Source: Apostichopus japonicus (lineage: Eukaryota > Echinodermata > Holothuroidea > Aspidochirotida > Stichopodidae). From it: DNA of 64,000 bases. A program made the translations under genes and the position numbers. The stretch is taken from NCBI RefSeq assembly GCF_037975245.1, contig NC_092580.1, forward strand, positions 12,739,501 to 12,803,500, written 5' to 3'. Of the stretch, positions 13,101 through 30,507 are shown piece by piece; positions within the stretch are counted from its first letter, which is position 1; each line of letters begins with the position of its first letter. The notes under the pieces were generated by a model. It had not been told where the DNA came from, ran no database searches, and was given only the letters and a program-made list of their open reading frames with translations.

Positions 13101-14901
13101 TATTTCACCGAAAGAATAGAAATAACTTCTATTTCAGATGAAAATTATAATCTCACACACACACCTCAATTAACATGAAAAATGTTTGGAATGCTTTAGG
13201 CTTACAGTGGAAACAATGTATTCCTGTCTTTGAAACTGTTGCTAGGCGAAAACAACAATTGTAGAATTAAACAGTACCAACATCGTACTGTGTTTAACAG
13301 AATAACACGTTTTCTGTCTAGGAAGACTTGTTGAGAGATTTATTTTACTACTAAATTATTACTTTGTACATGTGAAAAATACTTTGCCTGGTCTAAGAAA
13401 ACATTAAATCATATAGATAATCCTGGCAGCATTTCAATGGAAATATTAACCGTTAAAAATAAAATGGATCTGTAAGAGTTCACCATAACTTGTTAAAAGT
13501 TTAGCTTCAACTCAGGCATTTATAGAAATGTGACAAAGTTTGACTCAAGTAAATTTGTGCTTTTGCTCTTTTACACAATACCTTTGAAACCAATAACAAA
13601 TAGAGTTTAAGACTATGTATCTGGTTGTCAAGTGATAACCACAATACATATATGCAAGTATGTATGTATGCGTGTGTATGTATATATGTATGCATATATA
13701 TATCTATGTATGTATGTGTATGTATACGTATATGTATTTATGAGTGTATGTATGTATGTGTGATTGTATGTATGTATGTACATACATACAGGGGAATGTA
13801 TGTGCATGTACGTATGTGTTTGTTTGTATGCATGTATGTAATGCATGTATGTTAGTATGTGTAGCAGTTAATGATATGACAATTTTGTAGATTTCTGAAT
13901 TTCATTACTTAAAAAGTTAAAATAATTTAAAGTAAAGTAAAAAAAAAATAGAGATAAATATCTTTAACTAATGATTACTTTTTAAATCACCTGGCATTGC
14001 ATAAATTAAACTATATAGATACAGTCTGTGACATGTAAATTATATGTACACAAATAAATTGGCTGAGTACTGAAGTTTTGATAGGGCAGAAAAGGGACCA
14101 TGAAAAATAAAAAATCACATATCAATGTAAATGTAGATTGCATGAAAGATGTAAGACTATAAGTTAAGTTCAAATTTAAAAGAAAAGAAAAATTGTAAAA
14201 AAATGGAAAAAAAGTCTTCTTAAGACACAATTTTTGAAGTTTTGGTTATAAACTGATATCATCCACCGAGCACTTGCTAGTGGTGTTTTTCACATCGGGA
14301 GCATTTCTCTGTCTCGAGAGAATATGCCACATTATAAATAAATTTTTCAATTTGTATCAAAGATATTACTTTACAAATATCAAATCTACAAATCAAGAAT
14401 GCATTGTATTGTCCTTCAATAATATCTCAATCACATGTAACACTGCTATGTACCACTTTCTAGAACTTTGTACTCTACTAACCCATTATGTCCATTGGCA
14501 GATGTATGACATATTAATCAGGACTGATTTCAGGAGTTATTCCTGTTGGCCTGGAAAGGAAACCAAAACACGAGATAGATCCTTGAGATTGTAAGAGGAG
14601 GCAACCTAATGACTCACATTAACGTAATCATTCATTACCCAATGACTCACATTAACATTGTCATTCATACATTATATCATACAATAACCTCTATTGGACA
14701 ACCAACTCTGCGAATCTATTGTTTCTTACAACACTTGAGAGGACGTTCAGGTTTTCCATGGTACGACCGGCCAGAGCCACCAAAATTCAAAATTGACTCC
14801 GCTAACAAAGTCCACCATGCTGAAAAATGAAATTCATACCATTTCACTATATTCACAAGGCAAGGCTGATGAGATCACTCTAATTAATGCTGATTGTCTT
14901 A
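10158..14901. other. Long gene-free stretch
   Basis: This stretch includes the probable 3-prime UTR of the four-exon gene, with AATAAA at 11002-11007 and 11009-11014. It also has (GT)n near 10170-10190 and 10751-10770, G-runs near 10790, 11155-11175 and 11562-11582, and the TGTA-type microsatellite at 13650-13860. A CCGCCACTAG motif at 11623-11632 may be a worn hAT end. Part of 13000-14900 may be the 3-prime UTR of the minus-strand bHLH gene. No further coding exon is convincing. Confidence 0.6.
13650..13860. repeat. Imperfect (TGTA)n microsatellite
   Basis: About 210 bp dominated by TGTATGTA with interruptions. Apparent frames on both strands here (repeating Cys-Met-Tyr or Thr-Tyr-Ile-His) are artefacts of the repeat. 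Confidence 0.9.
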
Positions 14902-16434
14902 TCATGTAGCTCCTCCCTGATTAAGCATCTTGCCTTCTCCTTTGTTCTGATCCGAATCGGCCACGTTAACGCTCAAGCTACCTCTGAAAGTGATTGGAAC
15001 GACGCAGGAGTCATCCTTGGCTTGAGCCCGACGGAGCAGGGAGCCGAGATCCAGTTCAATCTGGCCGGCGTCGACTTTCAACATCAGCTCCTTCTCCTTG
15101 ATGCCGTTGTCTCTACTCTTCTCCGTATTCATCCCCTGATCCCTGACGCTAACTTTAAAATTGCAGTGGCATTTCTTCCTTGAAGGCGGTCCACACCCCT
15201 GGCTTCTACTGGAGGTTGCAGAGTCCACTTTATCCACCCGACAAGTGATATCATCATCATTATTATTATTATTATCGTTGTTATGATGACGATGATGATT
15301 GACTTCAACACGGCCGTCCTGTGATACACAATCTAGTATCGTCACCTCGTTCTGATCCGATCCAAACTGCTGAATGTTGAGTTGCTCTGGACGGCCCGAT
15401 GCTGCTGTCGGTGAAAATATCCTCCTCTTATGATAATTAAAGGAGCTGCTGTCCCTGCCATTTGGAGGTATTGTACTACTTTGTATATTCTGTGCTTGCA
15501 TGGTAAAGCCATGATCAATCTTTGATTCTGATGGTTGAGGGTGACTGACCTCCATGGATACCTCGCTCTCTTTCATCCAGTATCCCTGGAAGCTTGAATG
15601 TGGCCGAGAAGAATGAGTTGGCGGCGGGACGTCCGGTCGCAACTTTCTCTTCAGAAGCTCTACAAGACTAACATCGGTATCCCCACTCTGCCGACCTGAC
15701 CCGGCATTTGGAGATTCCATTTCACGTTTCACCGATTGGTTCTTCCCATCTTCTTTCTGTATACCGGAGGGGCGCTCGGGTTGTTTGACTATCTCTGAAA
15801 GACTTCTCGCAAACGGTAAGTGTTTTATCTTGGCAGGTTCTGCCTTACCCGTCTCTTTCTCTAGTGGAGGAGTTCTCTCGCCCCCTCTGTCAGAATCTGG
15901 GTCACTGGATTGAGTGCAGCAAGCTCTTGCTGGGTTGGACGTCAGCTTGGGGTCCGTGAAGTAAGGCTTAAATTTGGACTTCTTCTCTGCGTCGACGGCC
16001 TTAGCTAGAACTTTGTACGAACGTCTGTGTTCGGCTCTGATGAAGATTGAGAAAGCGTCCACGAAAGATGAGATGGAATCGTACTCGTCTCGTTTGGACC
16101 GTATCCAAATTTCTGAAGAGTTCAAAAGACTCAGCTGTTGGTGGATGGCACAAAATATATCCTGGACACCTAGGCTTTCCAGGAAGGTGTTGACCATTTG
16201 CAAGTATACAACAGTCATATCCAAGATATCAGCTTTATCCAGCCTTTTCTGCGCTGGGAGATGGTCATAAATAGGCAACAAAGATTTGATAGTTTCGAGG
16301 TAGTTATTGATTCGGTCTCTTCTCCTCTTTTCAATGGTTTTGTGCGAATCGAGGTAATTGCGGGACCTCTTCTTGGCACTCAAGTCCATCGGGATCCAAG
16401 CATAACCTCTTGTTGTTTCGGGGTGCTCTGACAT
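14902..16434 (-). CDS. bHLH transcription factor, class E (HES/HEY/HELT-like)
   Basis: From the ATG at 16434 the protein is 510 residues. Residues 30-83 form a basic helix-loop-helix domain: SHKTIEKRRRDRIN, then a loop, then RLDKADILDMTVVYLQM. The basic region lacks the proline typical of HES proteins and resembles HEY, HELT and clockwork-orange members, which bind E-box or related DNA in the nucleus and usually repress. A weak helix around residues 120-140 could be a diverged Orange domain. No WRPW or similar C-terminal peptide is present. A His/Asn/Asp-rich run is encoded by trinucleotide repeats near 15250-15300. A plausible splice acceptor lies at about 16462-16466, so upstream exon(s) exist and may add residues; the frame beyond it is intronic. 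A strong GTAAGT donor near 17494 (-) could belong to a 5-prime UTR exon. Confidence 0.85.
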   Translation of the reverse strand: MSEHPETTRGYAWIPMDLSAKKRSRNYLDSHKTIEKRRRDRINNYLETIKSLLPIYDHLPAQKRLDKADILDMTVVYLQMVNTFLESLGVQDIFCAIHQQLSLLNSSEIWIRSKRDEYDSISSFVDAFSIFIRAEHRRSYKVLAKAVDAEKKSKFKPYFTDPKLTSNPARACCTQSSDPDSDRGGERTPPLEKETGKAEPAKIKHLPFARSLSEIVKQPERPSGIQKEDGKNQSVKREMESPNAGSGRQSGDTDVSLVELLKRKLRPDVPPPTHSSRPHSSFQGYWMKESEVSMEVSHPQPSESKIDHGFTMQAQNIQSSTIPPNGRDSSSFNYHKRRIFSPTAASGRPEQLNIQQFGSDQNEVTILDCVSQDGRVEVNHHRHHNNDNNNNNDDDITCRVDKVDSATSSRSQGCGPPSRKKCHCNFKVSVRDQGMNTEKSRDNGIKEKELMLKVDAGQIELDLGSLLRRAQAKDDSCVVPITFRGSLSVNVADSDQNKGEGKMLNQGGAT

Positions 16435-16499
16435 GACGCTGTGAATGATGGAGTACCTTAACCTGCTGACCAGAAACAACGATAGAGACAAAAAAGAAA

Positions 16500-18741
16500 G
16501 AAACTATGTTAAGACCAAAACTGAATAAGCACATTGCTAGTTTTTTGTATATGTTTAGTAACTAGTGTCAAAAATTTGCTTTATTTATTTCTTAAATTCA
16601 AAGAAATGCCATTTTTATCAGAAATATCTCAAAAGCTCAAGATTATTTCGATGCTTGACAACCACTCAAATGAGAATACACTTTAAGTCATACTATGCTT
16701 ATGATGTTCATTTCATACAGCAAAAAATTGAAATGAACGTTGACATTCCTGTACATTCATGTAACCCTTTCCATGCATGTGCTCAAGTTCTATTGACTGC
16801 TGCTGGTGCAATTGCTACAACCATAATGGCATTCCAGTAGGTAATGTATGTACCAAATCACCTTCAACTAATTACATTTTTATGTATTTTGGAAATGAAA
16901 ACTTAATTTCAACAAATTCATTCATCATTTCTGACATAGGCCAGGGATAATAATATCAGGGAAACAGTGGGCAGGCCAAGAAATCTTTTCATTATGACAT
17001 CATCATAAACTAGTTTCTGGAATAAATCAAATCTACTATAACTTAGCTAGATCCATACACCCACTGCCATGAAACTCTAATGTAGGCTAAGCTTGAACCC
17101 ACACTTGTTTCATTGTACTATTGTAGCCTAGCCTAAGTACTGACTGGTTGGAAACTAACAAATTAACAACTGACTGTTACTTACTGCTGTTGGTCAATTT
17201 TATAAGCAGTCTTGTTTGTATGCTAATATACCTAGTCTATAGAACGTAGATATAATTTTGTAGGCCTAATTATAGGTTTCAATTGCGTTTTCAATGCCTA
17301 TACGATCGCAGGAGACTATTTTTAACATGCATTAGGCCTAATTAATACATACTAATTTACTAGACCTATGGCTATACATGGTGCCTGTACTACATGCATA
17401 TCATAAGCCTAGGCTATAAATTATAACGCAGCGCCATAACAAACCACTGGTGATAGCCAGTCGTAGGATTTTTTCGACTGGGTTCAAAACTTACGAAATA
17501 TGCCTGATCGTTTCTAAAAAAAATAATGAAAGAAACGTTAAAACATATTGAATTAAGAAACGTATTCTTACAGAAATTGAATGGTTTGTAATAAGATAGT
17601 TAAGGCAGGACATTTATTCCTTTTCGTCTACCGTAAGGGCCTAAGGCAGGTTACAGACTTGTTCAAAAGAGGTATCGCAGAACTAGTTCGATAGGTAGTA
17701 CAAAAACATTATAAAACTACAGACCTCCTGAAGCTACTAACGTAAAAGTTTCCTGTGGTCATTCGATATAGTCGACTCTGTTGTGTGAAGGTGCCCTTTA
17801 AGAAATGGAGTACATAAAGTCATGAATGTGTGTGTATTAATGGACACGTGATACTTAATTTGACGTAATGCAATCTTGATCACGTGGTTACAGTCTCGAT
17901 GTTTGGGGGACTGGGTTTCAGATTGAATGGTTTGGTTTTGTCGTGCCCTTGCTGTATACAGCAATAGTGATTTTCCATATCACATGCATGGCACAGTGTG
18001 CTCCGTCGTGTGATATAGCATATATCTAAACAGGAATGAGGAAGGGGTGGTGAGGGGGTTAGGTCAGAGTGGTCTACAACCCCGGGGCCCGGGGTCAATA
18101 AGTGCACCGGGTAAAATACGGGAGGGGGCTACAGGAACATAATCGGGGCATAATCTGGCTCTCAACTCCTCCGTGTTCCTAATCATAAGGCTATCACAGA
18201 TCAATGGCCCCGTATCAGATTTACCATGCAGTAGGCCTATTATAAATAGAGACACATAATATTCAGAAGCAGTGCTACGGTGCCGCCGGGGTTGGTTTCA
18301 ATATTTTGGCCATGGGATCACAACGTCCAGTCATATTTCTGCATGAATAACTGTTTTCATCCTCAGCAACAATTAATTGCCCACTGCATTATCTTTTTTA
18401 AGTTATGCATCTTAAAATCGTAATTATCCACTTCACATATACAATTCCGTGAACCGGTCTGAAATAATATTGACTGAAATAATTTAAGCCAAGCCATTTT
18501 TTAATGACAAGAATGCCTACACAATTGAACTAGGCCTATATAAAAGTTAATACACTATTCCAATTAAGGATGCATCCACCCCACGGCATGTTATAAACGT
18601 TTCCTCTCAATATATTTGTATTAGAGAAAAACAGAGTGCAAAGTCGACATTTCGACATACAGTGTATACGTAATCAGTCGAAATACTCATATTTCAAGTT
18701 AAAATTTCCAGCGAAAGTGGAAATTTCAGAATAAAATTTAC
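16500..18741. other. Intergenic or 5-prime region of the bHLH gene
   Basis: There is no coding exon I can support. A consensus donor (GTAAGT on the minus strand, at about 17489-17494) may mark a non-coding first exon of the bHLH gene. The stretch is rich in AGGCCTA-type words, a background feature of this genome. Confidence 0.45.
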
Positions 18742-18749
18742 ATTATTAA

Positions 18750-19202
18750 CAAGGGCGGCGGAACCGGGGGGGCACAGGGGGCACGTGCCCCCCCACTTTT
18801 CCTCAGGGTTAAAAATGTGCCCTTTTTCTACATAAAAATTGAGGTGTCTCAAGTTAGCAAGAGGCCAGGGAACCAGAATGAACACTCAGGAAGGGCCGTT
18901 TCCGGCCATCTGAGGGATTTGTAAAACCAAAAATTTTCTTGTACGCTCCGCGCCAACCGATGGTGGCGCTCCGCTCAGAATGTCGTGCATACAACTTTGG
19001 ATATTGCAGGACTAGTTTGCATTTTTTCCATGAAAGGGGGGGGGGGGGGCGTTGATGGAGTGATGTGTATACGCGAAGAAGATAATACAATTAGAGTTAT
19101 AAAGGTTACTAAATATAAGACTACATCAGTCCAATTGAATTTCTGCAAAGTGCCCTTTGATGTCGGTGCCCCCCCAGATTAAAAGTGCTTCCGCCGCCCT
19201 TG
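18750..19202. mobile_element. hAT-like MITE with 8-bp target duplication
   Basis: The 453-bp element has 14-bp perfect terminal inverted repeats (CAAGGGCGGCGGAA at the left, its complement at the right). It sits between identical copies of ATTATTAA (18742-18749 and 19203-19210). The 8-bp duplication and end structure indicate the hAT superfamily. It holds a module near 18890-18985 (TTTCCGGCCATCTGAGGG ... TGTACGCTCCGCGCCAACC) that recurs in two other elements in this window. No transposase is present. Confidence 0.92.
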
Positions 19203-19210
19203 ATTATTAA

Positions 19211-19977
19211 GTAAACTAGCTGAACTTTGGGGACCCGGTTGAGGATAAAGAAAGCAGTCCAAAGTTTGAAAAAATTCAAACTTTCGGCATAAAAAGTCCT
19301 AATTTCGAGCAAGTATTGTAGAAATTTTGAAATAAAATACTTTTGATTTTCAGGAAGTTTTCGATACCAAAAAAAGATTATTCCTCGAAAAAAATTTATG
19401 CAAAAAGTGAGGATTTTGAAAACGAAATAGCCTAGTCTTGTCCCTTGACCTTCTTTTTTATCTACAGTGTTGACACAAACTAGATCATAACTTGCACGTT
19501 AAAATATAGGCCTGCGAGCATGTTGTTCAGAACACAACATAAATTCCATTTCCAAGATCAATATTTTATGATTGTACTGAAATAGATTTGCAATTACGCC
19601 ATCTTTAATCTCGATAATGCATGCATGCAGGGTATAAGTTAATTGGTTACGTCCGTCTGTGTTTCCTTCCGAGTGTGTACAAGTAAAAGCAATCTATATT
19701 CAGCTCTGGCTGTCGGTCTGTCTCTGAAGAATACCCTGTACTAAAAAAACGAAATATGTATCATATTATATGTTTGGATTACACGAATGTCACACTCTCA
19801 TTTCGTTTTTATCATGTTCGGCTTTTTAATGTTTCAAGTCTAAATTGGGTAAATTTATAAGTTCACTGAAAACGCTCCTACTCTTCTCTACTGTTGATTT
19901 GTTCGAGATAAAATTGCCGACAATTTAGGATTCCAAAGAAGAGGTTTCAAATGTTCCAGCTTAGCTATAACGCATGA
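19211..19977. other. Gene-free stretch
   Basis: AT-rich sequence with no coding frame, terminal repeat or RNA gene that I can identify. Confidence 0.6.
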
Positions 19978-19985
19978 TCTACAAA

Positions 19986-20335
19986 CTGGGGCGTAGCGAG
20001 GAATTTGCCAAGGAAGGGGCGAAAATGTAGGCAAAGTATCAGAGCCGTAGAAACGGCATTGCAAACCAGAGCCGTATATTTAGAGAGTTTGCCCAACTCT
20101 CTAAATATACGGCTCTGCTAACTATCTAAGCGTAGCGCCACCATGTATTGGCGCGAAGCGTACAAGAAAATTTTGTCCGAAAATGCCTCCCAGATCGCTA
20201 GAAATTGCACTTCCCAGGCCTTGTAAGTTGCATCTAAGCTTTTTTTATTTTAAAATTACTAGCGATATCATAAAAAAAAATATGCTCAAGGGGGCTGTTT
20301 CCCCCTCCCCCCCCCCCCTCTTGGCTACGGGCCTG
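19986..20335. mobile_element. Worn hAT-like element with internal hairpin
   Basis: Left end CTGGGGCGTAGCGAG and right end TTGGCTACGGGCCTG are diverged inverted repeats. The flanks TCTACAAA and TCTACAGT match in six of eight positions, as expected of an aged 8-bp target duplication. Inside are a perfect 22-bp hairpin (20068-20116) and, in reverse orientation at about 20115-20190, the same module seen in the 18750-19202 element. Confidence 0.6.
20068..20116. repeat. Perfect 22-bp stem hairpin
   Basis: Arms 20068-20089 and 20095-20116 are exact complements (AGAGCCGTATATTTAGAGAG plus TT) with a 5-nt spacer TGCCC. It lies within a hAT-like element. Confidence 0.95.
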
Positions 20336-20343
20336 TCTACAGT

Positions 20344-22051
20344 GACAAATCCGGAACCACCGTTTTCCGGCCTACCCCACCATGACCGTACTGTTTGATA
20401 TCTTCCCACGCCCATTGTTTTTCTCATATCATTCATGCATTGATATATGCAGTCTGTTGAAAATAAGCTAAAAATGAAACTTTATCTATATGGTTATATC
20501 AAAATATCAAGAATTAAATGTCTTCGATCCAATATACGCTTACGATATCTGAATGCGATGTATACGTATATATGTGTGTGTATGCATGTTAAATACCAAG
20601 TGTCGTGCATAGTAAGATTTCTGATTTAAATCATGTTCCGTTCGCTACATTTTTATGAATCCCCATTGCCTTATATATATATACTTATCATATTATCTGG
20701 AATTTCACTGCATTCATGCAGGAACTTTAAGCAACTGAATAAAAACTGACTCCACGTGGACAATTGCATCTAAACTCAATTGAAACGGATAGCAAAATGT
20801 GTGTGTACATTACTGTCATTAATGTTTCCCTGCAATGGAGGGTATTGTATTTCACCTAAAAGCTGTTAATTACGTCATCTGGACATTCTCCCGATGCGCT
20901 TCAAGCAAAATCGAATAAAACGACTGAATCCACATTTTTAATTGCTTATCTTGTTATTGATGTTGTTGCGCAAGAACAGACATCTTGACCCACTCTTAAC
21001 AACATTCCCCTTATAACTGGGACTGTAATCGTGTGATCATGACGGTGTAACATCAAATGAGCTGGGTATCACGAGTTTCCTTGCCAAATGGAATAGATTT
21101 TACCGTACGCGGGTAAGTATAAGTGTGTGGAAGCTATGTAAAATGGAAGTGATACCTAAATGTTTCGTTAGATTCCTAATTTCCTATTACCACCTAAATT
21201 CATCATTTAAATTGCTTCCGTGATTCTTATAGACCAGATAAAACCTGTAGTTGAATTCCGCGTAAAACAGGAATTAATCGAGGTGTTTATACACCCTGTG
21301 AGAACAATGATATATTGTGCAGTAGGATATATAGGCCTATTTGAACCTATTTCCGGACGATAAATGTGAACCTCTTGATTGGTCATCGAGATAGTTCAAC
21401 CTTGCGTCACTAAATCGATATTACTGAATAGCACAGTATAGAATACCAGAAATCTTTCTTTGCACCGGTGGTATTGTACTCTTTATACATCTGTATACGT
21501 ACTTCAGGATCAAACGATGTACTTGTCTGACACTTATATACCTTACAAACAAACCATGTGCTGCAGGTGACAATGTGTATATGTGTACATAACCAATTGT
21601 GATATACGAGAACATTAAGGTTCGTTTTGTTTTTTTCTGTTGTCTGGTGAGCTTCGGTTCTGTTGCGCTCAGACCGTACTGTTCATTATACACATCTACA
21701 ATATTGAGCTACTTTCGCATCCGCACCGAAGTTTGTTTCAGACGGTTAAGTTGGAATTATTGACAACAGGTTTCGTTCTTCAAAAGGCACGAGGAAAATT
21801 CTTGGGGAAACTTCAAACCGATGGGATAGGCTCATTGTTGACCGCATGTTGTATAATGTCGGAAAGACTCATGGCTCATCATGGTAACATTCAAGATGGT
21901 GTTTATTTACGACCATTTATAATTTTTTGTGACCGTGATTGATAAATGACTTTCTTGTTCGATTGGACGGATAAAACCGTTTTTTTTTGTTGCTCTGCAT
22001 GTGTGTGTGTGTGGATAATTACTTGAATCGGATTACGCGATCCCCCAAAAA
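20344..22051. other. Upstream region of the GPCR gene
   Basis: No additional exon is convincing. The last 150 bases include a short (GT)n run (about 21999-22012) just before the receptor start codon. No core promoter element was placed with confidence. Confidence 0.5.
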
Positions 22052-26978
<4,927 letters not shown>

Positions 26979-29900
26979 CAGCACCCTTATAACCAAGAAC
27001 AGATGTTAAAGTTATCGATCAGTTCGCTTAAGACGTATTTCAACTCACCAAATGGATTACACGCGTAAGCCTATTTTGGGGATTTTAATGGTAATTAATT
27101 GTGGAATATAACGTGTCAGGAAATATAGATTTACTGTTATAAATAATGAATAATATCTGAAAATGTTGCTTTCGCTTCTCCATATTTACTTCGCTCCCTC
27201 GCTTACCTGTCTCCTACCAACCTCAGCACTCTCATTCTACCGTGTCTAGAGTGAACTGGTAACCTTTTAACACTGCATGTGACCCTCTGTCACCGAACCA
27301 CTCCAGTCAATGACCCCCTTCTCAATCCACCACCCGAAGAGTTTAGAACGTTCGTTTCGTCTCGGATTTTATCATCGGTTCGAATCTTACGAAACGGTTG
27401 TAATCAGGGCCTCTTTCGGTATTTGCGGAAGAGGCATATCTTTGGTCTAATTATCGTCTGCAGTCCGATATACTAAGTGATATTTCTTGTTAAATTTACT
27501 TATTTATTTTCTTCCTTTTCTCCTATATATCTATATTTTCTTCTTACCCAATAATAACAATGCCATCTTCTGTTGTTTTGTTTATTTTGTAAAGTTATGT
27601 TAATATTTTCAAACACTTCTATAATATGGGGGATATGAAAGGAGCATAAATTGTAACTGAAACAGATACCGCACAAGCTAGATATGACAACATTAATGCT
27701 CAACTGTCATGTATTATTGTAGTCCTATTGGAGGCGAGAACTGCATGACTAGTTTTGCATTGATTAACCTATGCAGAAATTTACAGCAATTATACTGATT
27801 GGTACAGCACTTATCTAGCAGACGATAGTCATATCTGTGGTGAATTGGACAAGACAGTGTAATATAACGCTGAGTTACGACATGATAAAACAAGGATTTA
27901 AATTTACCTGTTTGAATATGGTTTTGTAATTTTATAATATATATATATATTTCGTTTGAGAGTTATTCTCAACATTTTTACAAGATTATCATACACATTG
28001 TAGGTGGGGTGAAAGTAGAGTCAGGCCTGACAGGAGAGAGGAGGGTAGGGGGTCAAAGGAGGCTAGCTACAACCTTAGAAATTGGGCCTATAGTCGACGG
28101 GGCAGCTCTGTGTTCCAAAATGTATGTACTATAGGGTGCATACAAATAATGACGGGCTTATAGACCGAAAATACAGAATAATTTCTGGTAGAGCTATATA
28201 TTAACCCATGACCGAGTAAATGTATACTATAGTTACATATACTGGGTGATTATTCCCCCAGGGTGGAATTTTAAACTAATTACAAGTGTAGAACAAATAC
28301 AACCCCATGAAGTATATAAATAGATCTTATCTTGTGTGATTCTACCCTCTAATGATACTTCAAAATAAGTGTTGTTGGTGTTATACCATTTTTTATTGTA
28401 AAATAAACATACTAAGAAGGGTTATTTTACACCTTGCTACTAAGATATACATAATTCGTGCAAAGTACATGTTATGTCGGTAAAATTACCCTTTTGGTTA
28501 AAGAGGGTACTTTTTTTGAAAAGTAAGTGTAAATTAAGCACTGTAAATGTGTAAATGTACATAAATTATTATTGTGTCTTATTACACGCAGAGTATGTAA
28601 ATTTACCCACAAAGATCAGAAATACAAAAACCGGCTTTACCTTGGGGTATATGTACACGTTTATCGGGTAATGGCCAAGGCAATGGTTATATTTACACTT
28701 TATGATGGTATAACTACATTGTGGATGTTTATTATACACTTTTCCAGTGTTTAATAACAATCCATGTGTTCAAATACCTGAAAACAGTGTAGAACTACCC
28801 GTTTATTTTTTAGAGGGTGGCCTTGCATGGGTCAATTGGGGAGCACTTGGTAATTTGGTTAAAGGTATTCTCAGTGTCATGATATGGAAAAATGAAGACT
28901 TCATAGTTGTACCTGTAATTGGTAATTGTGTAGAAGGGAGTGGGGTGGGTGGGTGGGGGCGTAAGTACGATGAATCTACACAGTAGAGATAACAATTTCA
29001 ACACATCGCGGTATGATTAATCTTGAGTTTTATTGGTAACTGTACATAGTTTGTTACAATTGTTGTTGATTGTGAAATTGTAAGTGCCGATCGAAAGATA
29101 AAAAGATGGATGCAAAGCATACAAGAAAGAAATATTAAAACAAAGAAATATAGAAAACAACAACAAAAAAAGACAAAAGGATTTTATCTGAATCTTTTGA
29201 CAATATTATACGCATATGAAAACTATGCATGATAGCCATGGAATATGGTGTATTTTAACGGTCCTCTTCAACGATATTTTATGAAGCATTTTAAATAATT
29301 GGAAAGTGATCCATTCGAGACATTTCATTTAATTTTATTCAAACAATAGTTTTATGTTTCTTTGCAATCATGGAAATTATTATTCTCCGATCGTCGGGTT
29401 ATATAAACAAAGAGTGATTAATTTATATGAAGCATATTGTTAGCATGTATATCGAGTATTGATGAATTAAAACAAAACAATACAAAGAGAGAAGCCCAAA
29501 TGATACCGATTTATCTTAATCAATTTTTGGGTCGCTATCGTTTTTTTCGTCCGAAATATTCGTAGAAGAAAGAGACAATTTTTGAAGGATTTCTGCGATG
29601 ACATTTTATTTCATATATACGAGTATATTGCAAAGAAAACCATCAAGAAAGCGAGAGAGTCTGCGAGGTGGAGAGAGTAGTATAGAAATAAAAGGTAGAA
29701 AAAAGAAAGTGTATAACAATAGCTTCTTTGTTTTTCATTCAACACGGGTAACCTGCGATATTCTTCATTTTGAAACAAGCAATATGTACGAGATCTTTAT
29801 ACAACTTAACTAATATTCTACTCGTTTGTAATATACGGTAGCCATGTCTTCTCTTATCAATCCAAAAATTCGCTATTTATTTACTCCTATATTGAAAATT

Positions 29901-30145
29901 CTTTCGTGTTTTGCTGATGTCACTGAATCGAATCTCGTTCTTTCAAGTGTGTTTATAGTATTCCTATAGTCAGTTTTCGGTTGTTCATTGACTTGGATTT
30001 GCGATTGTTACATTGTTCAATTTGAGATTGTTAACTTGTTTTGAGAGTAATTATGAAGAATTCCCGTTGTTTCTTTCTAAAAACAAAACAAAACAAAAAC
30101 CTCCCTATACATCCTCCCCAAAATGTTTGTTTGGTAAAAGTGTTG
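26979..30145. other. Intergenic stretch between convergent genes
   Basis: Lies between the GPCR 3-prime end and the HYR receptor 3-prime end, so both UTRs fall here. A TTTATT at 29876-29881 is AATAAA on the minus strand and a fair poly(A) signal for the HYR gene. Around 28240-28780 the sequence is rich in GTAAAATTAC/TGTAAAT words, perhaps a decayed element. No coding exon was found. Confidence 0.55.
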
Positions 30146-30507
30146 CTATGTTGGCGCCAAATAGTAAGGTCCTTCGTCTTGTCTTGTCTTGACATTGAGT
30201 TCCATGTACGATGTATCTTCCGGTACAGGTGGAAGTCCTTGACTCGGATCCAGTTTCTTGCGATTTGCAGATCTCTCGTCACTAGTATCAATATGGTAAT
30301 GATGCGTTTCAGCTAGTTTCTTTTCGAGAGAGTTCAAATCCTCCGTCGGTGTCTTTATCTTACAAACGAAGATGAGAACGAGGACACTGATGAGGATGAT
30401 AACCACCGAGAGGCAGGTGACGACGAGTGTCAGTATCAGTATGACGTCATTACTTCCGGTTTGACCGGCGCCCGTTGTTTCATCGGTGGTTGTTGGTAAC
30501 GAAGCAT
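30146..30507 (-). CDS. HYR receptor exon 7: stalk, membrane helix, tail
   Basis: The acceptor CAG precedes ATGCTTCG at 30507 and the stop is TAG at 30146-30148. It encodes residues 447-566: stalk, a ~28-residue hydrophobic helix beginning VILILTLVV and ending before K-I-K, then the tail with Y547, Y561 and Y562. Confidence 0.9.

Noticed and set aside
14274-14830. Open frames of 106 and 73 residues downstream of the bHLH gene
   Set aside because: No recognisable motif. The region is more likely 3-prime UTR of the minus-strand bHLH gene.
16435-16491. N-terminal extension of the bHLH frame beginning MSLSLF
   Set aside because: An acceptor-like TTTCTGGTCAG on the minus strand near 16466 shows that this part is intronic.
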